Positions 42,201 to 53,700 of a stretch of 64,000 nt of DNA are shown piece after piece. How positions within the stretch are numbered: position 1 is the first letter of the stretch; each line of letters starts with the position of its first letter. The translations under genes were made by a program, and so were the position numbers. The stretch is from Nymphaea colorata (Eukaryota; Streptophyta; Magnoliopsida; Nymphaeales; Nymphaeaceae): assembly GCF_008831285.2 (NCBI RefSeq), contig NC_045141.1, positions 10,464,106-10,528,105 on the forward strand. Reading direction: 5' to 3'. The notes beneath the pieces are model-generated. The model was not told the origin of the DNA. It worked only from the letters and a program-made list of their open reading frames with translations, and did not search any database.

Positions 42201-43785
42201 ATCCAACTTGGTTACATGGAAGAGTAAGAAGCAAACTGTGGTTGCCAGATCAAGTGCAGAATCTGAGTATAGAGCTATGGCTCAGGGTACTGCTGAAGTT
42301 ATGTGGGTTAGATCCCTGATGTTGGATCTTACTGTCGAAGTGCCTCTTCCTATGCAACTGTTATGTGATAACAAAGCTGCACTGTTTATTGCTAATAATC
42401 CGGCTTTTCATGAAAGAACCAAGCATGTTGAAGTAGATTGTCACTATACCAGAGATATGATTCAAAAGGGGTTTGTAAGTACCTCACACATTTCAACTAC
42501 AGGGCAAACGGTTGATATCTTTACTAAGGCTCTTGCAAGGGGACCATTCCAAAGCTGCTGTTCCAAGTTGAGCCTATTTGACATATACGCTCCAACTTGA
42601 GGGGGAGTGTTAAGATGTGTTTATATTCAGTTTTAGGTTTAAGAGGGTACTTTTGTAATAACTTTTCCTTTAGATGGTTCTCTTGTAACTTCTCTCTCTC
42701 CTCTAGTCTATATAAAGAGGAGTTAGGGCAGATTTCGAGGTTAATCAAATATTATTCTTTCTAATCTTATCAAACTTAAAGTCTGCAAAACCAATTGCCT
42801 ATGCTTATTCGAATAGCCTCAACTAAACCTAAATCTCTGTCCTATAATAATTGAAATGATCCATATAAGCTACTCCTCATAACTAAATTCAACAGGTTCC
42901 ATAGTGGCATACTTGGGGCCATCAAAGAAATAACATTCTTCTTCTATAAGTATCATTTTTCTCCCTCTTTGCTTCCTAGAAAACATTGGGAGTCAAAAAA
43001 GTTAGTAATATCATCTGCGAAATTTACCAATACAATAAAGAAGTCAAGAGAGCTTCGTCACATGGCCTCTTCATAAAAGGGGCAGCACCAGCATCGTGGC
43101 TCCAACATGCACCCCAACTGCACCCTCTTCTATTCATGTTCAAAATTTTCTCCGTTCTTTCTTTTTCTTCCCCCTCTCCCTCTCTTTCTTTATTTACAGT
43201 AATAAAAGTAAAAAAAAAAAAGGCAGATTAAGCTAAGAAACAACCATATAATTATATATATTATAAATACATATATTTATATATATAATAAATACATGTA
43301 AATATACTCTTGCCGCACCCCCACACCCAAGATTTTTAGGATGAGCCAGACTACTGACCACTACTTTGTAGAACATGTATATGGTAAATGAGTTTGAGCA
43401 TGAGTGCGTAATTCATGTAGCAATTTCGTGTCTTCTAAATAGAAAAAGTTTTGCCATGAAAGCATGCAGACAAAATTCTACCATGCAGCAAGGAATAGAT
43501 TTACAAATAATCACATGTTATGAATTGGCAGAAGCATACATAAGTTTGTGCAGAACACAACCCACAGAACCAAATGGTAACATTATGCTTCGACAAAATT
43601 CTTGCACTGCCAATGCACCATTTTTTCCTATCACAACGTTTTGCACATACATCAACCTTGCACGCTTAAAATCTAACTGTAGGATGTTCACTTAGAAATT
43701 TAGTTCAGGCACCATTAAAATTCTTAGACAAGCCAATAAATAATGTTTTGCAATTTATGCTTCTGCTAAATGCTAATACACATCA

Positions 43786-43835
<50 letters not shown>

Positions 43836-46800
43836 GGTACCATATTCCTGATTTTGTTTCTTACATATCCAAACACTAATACTTTTCGTTTAATAACATG
43901 TTGTGCATCACTTGTTTTTATCTAAATAAGAAAGAGTAACTCTAAAACTTGATTCATAAAGCCACACAGGGTAACTACCTATTGTGTCTTAGCACATTCA
44001 ATTTCAAGGACTCCTTATTTTCTTTCTCAGTGATCATCAGGTGGCCATTTCAGTTCCAGGTTGCTGCTTTTCATCTGGGTAAGGTTTTCCTAGCATTTAG
44101 CCATTGACTGCTTCTCATATTACCTACGTTATCAAGGCCTGGTGCCTGGAGCATAGGCACGCCTAGGCAAAAAAGGCGACTGACTTTTTTAATTATTTTT
44201 TTAGTTATGTTAACTATTACATAATAAAATTATGTACTTACTGACTGAACTGTAAACTTCTATTCCAGATGTGCCTATCACCACTAACATAGACGTGTCG
44301 TACAAAAAAATAAAACATGAAAAACTATTATGTTCTGTTCTAATTGAATGATTACACTTTGTAAGTAAAGCCAAAACGTAAAACATGAAAAACTGTTATG
44401 CACTTGTTTATATGACAGACTAACAATACATTTCCAGCTTGTTTAAATACTAGAAAACTGTTTTGTTCTGTTCTAGCCGATGCCTTAGTTTGATATACAA
44501 AAGAAGACACGTCATTCTTGTTTACATACTGGACACAATGCTTGCATTTCTTTGGATCAAATCCTATCAGAATCCAATGCCAGATACATACCTAAAACAT
44601 TCTGACTCTAAAACAACAATTTCTCTAGATAAAGTACTGCAATATAAAAACTAAATATGAATTCTGTTGTAAATAACTGTATATCCTGTTATGAATTGAA
44701 ATCCATTTTATGTAGTACCTTGTACACTATATCATCTTCATCATTTCAAACAAAAATCGTATCAAATCAGTAAATATATATACATTACAACAGATTGTAT
44801 ATATAACATATAACATACACTATAACAGCTTGTAAAATCAGTACATAACTTCCCATGGACTAAGCGTGCTGGCGCCTAGTCCATCGTAGGTGCACCTAGG
44901 TGCCAGCGCCACACCCATCGCCCAAGTGATGGGACTTAGGCAATGGATGTGGACTGATGCTTAGTCCACGCCTAGGCGTGGCCTAGGCGACGCCTTAACA
45001 ACATAGCATATTACATATATGATTCAGTTCTCCTTCAAAGAGAGAGAAAAGAGATGAAAGTGATACCAAAATTCACCTCTTGCAGTTCCTTGATTCAATG
45101 CATTTCCTAAGGATAGGATTGTCTGCATAATCATCTTCAATTTAATAGAATTCTTTATCTGATAAACACAGAGCACCCATACAAGAGTCATCATGTGTTA
45201 GACTTGCTTGTAAAATTATTCCTAGCAATACACTTATAAGTAGGAGGGGACATGAACTAACCTCTTCAGCAGCAGAATTTACAATGTTCAAGTTCTTCCT
45301 CAAATCTGAGACCTGCAAAATAAAGCCAAAAAGAATGATAACCCTCGAACTCAAAAGACTGTACTTGGGCTCCACTGGCACTTGACATACTGATATAGTT
45401 GACATTGCATTAACAATGCTATGCTACAAAAAATGAATCATCATTATGTTATGAGATCAACTAACCTGGGAATAAAACTGGATTTTAAAAGAAAATACTC
45501 TTAGCTTGGATTCCACTCGAGGCACTTTCATTAACTCCAAGAAAAACTGTTCATAACAATCATAATGAACAAATTGAATGATGAGAATACAATAACATAG
45601 GTCTTCTTCCTTAAAGTGCTCAGTAATCGAAATGTACAATGACACACCACACAAACACCAAAAACTCACTACCAGGTCAAAGAAAATATAAAGTTCCTGC
45701 TTAAAATCATGAGCCAAGAGCCATAAAGTTCAAACCTTGTTGAACAACAAACTGAAAGCAGTAAAAGAATAAAGAAACTACTGGACCTGCTCACATTTCC
45801 CTAAACTCTCTGCATTTCCACCATAGCCCTGCAGATGAGACAAAATTAAGTTAGTGAAGGGTAGAAATAAGCTAGATAAATAGGGTCAATTGATGTACTA
45901 AGAGACATTAATAACTAGCCCTATATGAAATTGCAGAAGAGTTCATCCAAAAAAAATTTAGTTGGTTCAACCTTGAGCAGTTCCATTTCCTCTTTGGTGG
46001 GACAGAACTTTATAAGATTGTCCACCTGATCAACATCCAATATTGAGTCATCTAAGGCGAGCACTGCACTCTGCAGTTATGACATAATAATAATTAAATC
46101 TTGAACACATTCACTGATAAAAATTCTCAAGCTTAGACAAGGAGACCAAACTTGGAAATTCAATCCATTTAGCCATGTAAAGCAGCAGCTATTGTATGAG
46201 CACACTGTAAAGGAGAGAGAAATCAAAAGCACATGGATGCCCCCACCATGAACAGAACAATGTGAAGAATGCAGCTATATGAGAAACTGTCATAAACTCA
46301 AGGCTTTGTAATCAGGACCCATGTCTGTTTGTAATTAAGCAAAAAAACAAACTTCAACGACTGGCTTGGAAATCATCCCAAGAATTATGATTTCCTCCAA
46401 TCTGTGATGTTCCAATGCCTATTCTCATCATCAAGCACCAAGAAGTACACGATGTAGCTACAGAAGAAAAGATTACAAACAACCACAGACTGGGTATTTT
46501 TCCAAGTTGAGTAGGACAGAAACCCAAAATTCTTAGTTGTAATTTCCCAGAACTTATTCTTGAGACATGACATTGCTTTATAGAAAACAAGCCAGTTAAT
46601 GGATGCCCCAACGATAATTTTGTGTGACGATTGTGCTAAATATAATTCAATATTTTCAGGAATCCTTCCATGAATTTTTTTTTTTTTCTAATCTTATTTT
46701 CTTGTGCTAAAGGCATATTGGGGATCATACAACAGAACACCAATTAATAGACCTCGACATTCTATCAACAGGCTATACATCCTTTTTGCTACCCATTTCC

Positions 46801-47840
46801 ACAAGATCATCTATTACATAAGCATGATATACAAAAATCACTACAGAATTTTTGTTGAACTAGTAACTTCCTGAGGACATGAGCATCAAATTAGAAAGTA
46901 TGACTCCATAACTTATAACAATTAGAAGGTCATATCCATTGGAATCTGAAAATAGCTGAAAATTCATTCCTGTCACTGGTATATACAGAATTACTTTCCC
47001 ATATAATATATACTGCCCAGGGCAAAGCATGCTAGGACATCTTCTTAATTATCTATTCATTTATTTCATGTACTTGCCCGTGGTTAACTATATAACATGT
47101 TTTGTCCAACTGGTGTGCAGAAAATCAACGAGATGGCTCAACAGTTGAAAACTTTTCCCAGCCTTATTGAATAATCTCCTTCAGTATAGGACTAAAGTTG
47201 TCCTCTGTATTTAAAAAGAAAAAAATATGAAGGGTCCGATTGAAACCCTTACTCCTCCATATGCATCTGTGTGCCCCTTTGCTCCTACAGCCATCTTCGA
47301 CAACTGCAAGTTTGCCTTCGGCAACATCCTCTCTAGCAAGCTCATTGAAGTCTTCATGCAACCGTCCATCTCCCATCTAGCAAGCTCCCATTTTCCACCC
47401 ATTCCACAAAGCATCCGGTCTCTCATTTTTCTTCAGTCATGCACGACACCCACTCTCTCTCACTCTCACAGTTTGGGGAGAACCCCCTTTCATCCTTTAA
47501 AAAAAACAACCAAGGAGACATCCATCTATTAAAGATGATACCCGGGTGTTGCCTTTAAAAATTTAGAGAACGAAGAGACCCTGCATTCCTTTTAAAAGAA
47601 AAACCCTCGATCTTATTTAATGTAAAATTTTGGACTAAACTAGCCTAATGCACAATTTTATTTACAGTAGTAGTAACAATTAAAATGTAAATGTAGAGAA
47701 AATAAGTCTACTAGACAGTTATTAATTATATAACAGATTTTATATATGTATCCACACCCACATCTGCACCAGCAACTGTGTAGCATAGGCCATGACAGAC
47801 CATATTTGAAGGTCCAACCAGGTGCAATGACAATCGACAA

Positions 47841-47871
<31 letters not shown>

Positions 47872-47942
47872 ACGTTGGTCTATTTTCTTTTACTTGACTC
47901 GACCTACTTGACTCAGCGGTTAGAGTATCGCTTTCATACAGT

Positions 47943-47979
<37 letters not shown>

Positions 47980-50050
47980 AGCCGAAAACCCCGCTTGCCT
48001 CTCGCTGCCTTTTTTTCCAATTTGTTTTTCGAGTCTCTAATGCCCTCCTATCTTTTGCTTTCCGCCACTATCGCTCTTCATGTTTGTGGTGTCACATTGT
48101 GCTGCTTTTGTTTGGTTTAAATTGCGTAAAGAGCCTCACATTTCCAGCAAGAGTATCTCACCCCGCATATGCAAGGTATATATTAGATGTCCTTTTTGCT
48201 GCCTTCTTGCTGTTTTGCTGGAATATTACTGTTTTGCTGTTGTTTTTTGTTTCCTGCTATTTTGCTGTTGTTTTTTGTTTCCTATTGTAAACTAGAAGTT
48301 AACAAAACCCTGTAAAGTCACAGAACTAGACTAACCTGCCAGGTCACAAGTTGACAATGGAAGAGCCCTGCCCCAAATCACCAGGTTTAAAACACTCATG
48401 GAGACAAATCTCAACCATCCAACCATACTACAAGATATGTGGTCACAAAGGCTGCCAAAAAAGTTGCCAACTCACAAAGACCGGTTGTTAACATTAATTT
48501 GTTCAAAAGTTAATTTACTCATGTGAGGTTAGTATACACTATACACAAGTGACATATTGGGCTGGGGTCTATACTGGCTTCAGCTTATATATCTCAAAGA
48601 GACAAAATCATGAGTTATTCAAGTTTTTCTTATAACTCTAGGGAACATCTCAGCAATGAAAAATTTCCACAAAACAAAAGAACAGAAAAATGCTCCTATT
48701 AAGGAAATAAATGAAAATACTATCATAATATTTTTATCATGATATTATCACGGAACATTTGCATTTCATGTATCCTGAATATCTTGTGAAAATTTACCTT
48801 TTATATTATTTTCTTAATATCTCACAATAAAATGCGAGGCATTCAAAATCTCACCAAAAAATCCGTGACCATGATATACAGCTAATCGAGCCTATAGTCA
48901 AAATTTACAACTAAAGTCCTAAATCCTCACTTGTGCTCTGCTTCATCTGAGTGTGGAGGAAGAGAGCCGTCACCAGATCCTCAACAATTCCCATCAGCAC
49001 GTATTTGGTACTTGATAAGTTGGTAGTATGGGGCATTTGTTAGATGAATTCAGGGATAAATTTCATGCATTTTCAGAAAATGCTCCATCATCATTTTAAG
49101 TCTGCTGGAGTTCTCAAGCCATATTTTGAATATTTTTTAATTTTTGACCAGACTGGATGCTTTGCCTAGGCTGAACAAAACCTGAAAAGAAGAAAAGGGA
49201 TACAAAATGTGGGTTTGACAATTAATTGTTGGAGACCTAGTCAGGGTGGTGCTGTCTTGTTGAATTTGAGGAAGCAAAGGATGATTAGAGCACTTGGCAC
49301 AAGTATATCAATAAAAAAACTGAGCAAAGGAAATACCAGCTGATCCAAAAGCTTTAAGGACTTAGAGCAAGGACTTAGAGCTGATCCAAAAGCTTCAAGG
49401 ACTTAAAGAGAAGCGTAATTCTGTGTAAGGATTTTTATGCAGGAAATAACAAGTCCGTAATGGCCTTGATCGGTTGGACACATGCATTACAGATACATGG
49501 TGTAAAACATACTTGGTACTGCTTTTTAGTCTTATCATATGTATTCAGGTTAAGGAGTTTCATGGTTCAATCTTGGAGGAAAAAGCCTCCATTTTTGTTC
49601 AAGACAATGTATATAACCTACACATTGAAACAGCAACACAAATGCACGTAGGCTAGATAAGAAAGATGTCCAAAGGAAGGTGAAAAAACATCCAAATGAC
49701 AAAAACAGAAAAACTGAGAACTGCCAATATCAATATGATCCTCAATTAACAGAAAGCACTTGAAGAATAATAAATGCTTCGTTGGGCTTTACAGGAAACA
49801 CTAGAAGTACAGCTTCTCATGCACATTTATACAATCCAAAAAATTAGCAATCTGAAGTTGCCAACGGGAGAGCAATCTAACAACCTATGTTACATGTATG
49901 CTGTGAATAGGCCGCCTCACCTGAATTAGGTGCGCAGGGGGTGGTGCACATCAGCTGCTGCTGTTAACAGTTGATCATTTTATATTTTATGCTCAAATGC
50001 AAATGCATATGTTTTTCTTTTTTTCATTTTTACAGAAAAGCTTATTTGCT

Positions 50051-50107
<57 letters not shown>

Positions 50108-50667
50108 CCATGGTGTAACAGCCATCCCCGAAAGGAGGCTGAATGTGCAAGATCTGCAGGGCCTTAACTAGATCATCCGGCCCTCAACGACGACCACGCC
50201 CATGCAACCAACAGAAATGGAATCAACCAACTTGATTGATGGGCGCATTTCCATTTGGTTCGCCGAATATCAGCCTGCTCCTGAAGAAGATGATGAATCA
50301 AACATCACGGAGCATACTGCACTTGCCCTCCTCGACGACGGTGTTGAAACAGAGGAGGAAGAAGACGAAATGGCCTACTATCAGTATCTGGCCATGGAAA
50401 AGAAGGAAGCAGAACAGGTGCCCAAGTATGACACCTATGACAACGATTCGGAGGAATTCCAAAATCCTTGGGCTTCCTGCGAACAGGAGAAAGTCTTCGT
50501 CCTGGATGAATATGAATATCCCCAGATGAAGGAACTTTCATCCGTCATCGCTTCTGCCACATCAGGGACTACATCGGCGCAGTCCCCGTATAACCCCCCA
50601 GCAGACGTATCCATGAGCATGACCGGATACGCCCCTGCAACAGGAAGGAATATCATGGTCCTCAGGA

Positions 50668-50716
<49 letters not shown>

Positions 50717-53700
50717 AAAATAGATGTAATGGGGAACCGGGTCCATTTCTGGACCCGGTCCCATGGGGCACGGGTACCGAGGCCGGCTCGGTACCCTAGG
50801 CGGCATTCTTCTCTCCCTCCTATATAATCTTCACTTAAGTGTAATTGTGTGATTAAGTGAATAGAATTTTCTCTCTCCTAGGGTTGCGGTGTGCACCTAG
50901 GTCAGAGCTTCCCGTGGTTTTTTCCTCTTTCTGAGGTTTTTCCACGTATATCGTGTGTTCCTCTCTTCTTCTTTCGTGTGTTGCATGTTTCTACATGGTA
51001 TCAGAGCCGTGAGATCGTTCGGCTTCGTCTCGTATCTTCGTCGTCGCCCTTGCACCGCTGCCGCCTGCGCCGTTAGGGTTTCCCGCGCCGCCGCCATTGT
51101 GATCTTCTGCGCCGCCGCCGTCAGACGATCCAGCGCCGCCGCCTGTTGCCGCTTGTGACTTCCGCTGCCGTGGGTGTCTCCTTTTCCGCCGTCGCACGAT
51201 CCAGCGCCATCCCCTCTTTCCGCTGCCGTGGGTGTCCAGCGCTGTCACGCCTCTGCGTCGCCGCCGTCGGGCGATCCAGCGCCGTCGCCGACACCTAAGG
51301 TTTCGTGTGGTGCTGGTGTTTCAGCCGCCACCGTGCTGTCTTGTTGCTGCCTGGTGTTGTGTCTGACTTGACTGCTTGTGATGGCGGAAGAGATTGCACC
51401 TAAAAGTGATATGGCCTTTGACGCGGGCAGCGCTCCCAAGAGCGAGATCTTGCCAGTTCAGGTCACGCCCATTCGTCTGACTAAAGACAATTAATTCTCT
51501 TGGTCTGCTGCTCTCGAGATTGGGATAACGAGCCGTGGTCGTCTTTCCTATATTACAGGCGACAAACCGGCGCCCAGCAAAACTGATCCTCAATGGGCGA
51601 CGGGGGTGTTGGAAGACAGTCAGGTTAAGGTGTGGATCATCAGCTCTGTGTCCGCTGATATTCAGCCTCTTATTCTGCGGAAGCCGACTTCGTTTGATAT
51701 GTGGACTGTGCTTGCAAGGATGTATGGTCGCAAAAAAAGGGTTCTGCGTACGTATCAGATTAAACGCAGTATTTATTCTCTGAAACAGGGTGACCTGTCT
51801 GTTGCCTCCTTCTATGCAGCCCTGAAAACTAAGTGGGAGGAACTTGATTATCATGTGAATGATAACTGGGACTGTGGTTCTGATCATGCTCGGTACTGGG
51901 AAAAGGAATGGATGGACCGGACGTTCCTCTTCCTTGGAGGCTTGCGTGATGAGTTTGAATCCATTCGGAGTCAAATTCTCAATTGTGATGAGATTCCTGG
52001 AATAGAAGATGTTTATGCCAGAGTGGAATCCGAGGAACAAAGGCGTCAAGTGATGCACATTGACCCCAGTCACGGGACTGGTCCCTCGGCCTTTGTTAGC
52101 CGTTCTTCTGTGTCTGGACCGCGCCCTGTTAGGCGATGTACACATTGTCACAAATCAGGACATTCTGTTGACTTCTGTTGGGATCTTCACCCTGAGAAGA
52201 GACTTGTTCGTGGTCGCCCTCCGTCTAGTCGGCGAGGTCCTCTTCTGCAGGACTCAACTCAGAGTGGTTCTTCAAGTGGTGAAAAATCGAGGCTTTCCCT
52301 TGATCAAATCAAGGAACTACAAGCTTACATCAGTCGCCTTTCTACTACGTCAGAGGACACATCTACGTCTGATGGAGCTAAATTAGCTCAGGCTCTTGTT
52401 GCTACAAGTGATCAAGGTAATTCCTCTCCCGGTGATTGGATTGTTGACAGTGGGGCTACTCATCATATGACCGGGGACCCTAAGATGTTTCAAGAATACA
52501 AGTTGACTTCTGGGCAGCAGCGTGTTTCTATGGCTGATGGTTCTTCTATTTCTGTGGCTGGAAAAGGGAGTTTATCATTACTGAACAAATATTGTCTTCA
52601 TAATGCCCTGCATGTTCCTAATATTCCCGTGAACTTGTTATCTGTCAGCAGTATTACCAAAGAGCTAAACTGTAATCTAATATTCTCTGCTGATCGTTGT
52701 TTACTGCAGGACTTGGGGACGGGGCAGAAGATTGGGATTGGTTCGGCTATTGATGGTCTCTACAGAATGCCAGTACAGGTTGCCTCTGCTTTGATTTCAG
52801 CCACCAGTGGACAGTTATCTGACGTGGAGGACAGATCCGCTATTATGCGCTGGCACGAGAGACTTGGTCATCTTCCTTTTCAGTTGATTAAACAATTGTT
52901 TCCTAAGATGTTTCGGTCTGTTTCTTTGGACACCTTCGCCTGTGAAGTGTGTCAGTTGTCTAAGCATGTTAGGGCCTCGTACCCTATTTCGTTCAATAAA
53001 ACCAGCCGTCCTTTTGCTTTGGTTCACTCTGATGTTTGGGGTCCTTCGGGAGTGCCCACTGGTCGTGGTTTTCATTATTTCATGACTCTTATCGATGACT
53101 ACTCTCGTTGTACGTTCGTGTACTTGTTGAAAAAACGTAGTGAGGTTCCCGGCATTGTCAAAAACTTCGTTGCATTTGTTGAAACTCAATTCCAAACCCC
53201 TGTTCAGACCCTTCGTACTGACAATGCTCGAGAGTATGTCTCCCTATCCCTTGATGACTTCTTGCGAAGCAAGGGTATTATACATGAAACATCCTGCAGC
53301 TACACACCTCCTCAGAATGGCGTGGCTGAAAGGAAGAACCGTCATTTGTTAAATGTCACCCGGGCCATTATGTTTCAACGTCATGTCCCTAAGCGGTACT
53401 GGGGTGATGCACTTCTCACTAGTGCTCATCTCATTAACCGTATGCCTACTCGTGTGTTGAATGGTCATTCCCCTCATTCTGCTTTGTGGCCTAATCAGAG
53501 TCCCTGGCCTTTGACCCCTCGGGTGTTTGGGTGTGTTTGCTTTGTCCATGATCATAGTCCCACTATCAAGAAACTTGATCCTCGGTCCATCAAAGCGGTC
53601 TTTTTGGGGTATTCCTCCACTCAGAAGGGATACAAGTGTGTTGACCCTAGCACTTCCAGAGTCTTTGTCTCCCGGGATGTTACCTTTCATGACCACGAGG

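Larger units (their letters stand above)
37591..42772 (+). mobile_element. Full-length Ty1/copia retrotransposon A (5182 bp) in formin intron 14
   Basis: Two 165-bp LTRs bound the element; it is flanked by a perfect 5-bp target duplication AACTT (37586-37590 and 42773-42777). PBS TGGTATCAGAG follows the 5' LTR at 37756. A polypurine tract GAGGGGGAG (42599-42607) precedes the 3' LTR. The internal part encodes gag, protease, integrase, RT and RNase H in copia order in one frame, broken by a single TAA at 38866-38868. It lies antisense to the formin gene. I see no difference between the LTRs, which indicates a recent insertion. Confidence 0.97.

Noticed and set aside
47227-47532. 101-codon plus-strand open frame in formin intron 9
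   Set aside because: No family motif, low-complexity Ser/Pro/His content; not supported as a gene.
51321-52151. 276-codon minus-strand open frame opposite copia B gag
   Set aside because: Antisense to a well-supported gag frame and without recognisable domains.
52815-53195. Minus-strand open frames opposite copia B integrase and similar shadows (53349-53696, 55205-55555)
   Set aside because: They mirror conserved pol codons on the other strand; no independent evidence.
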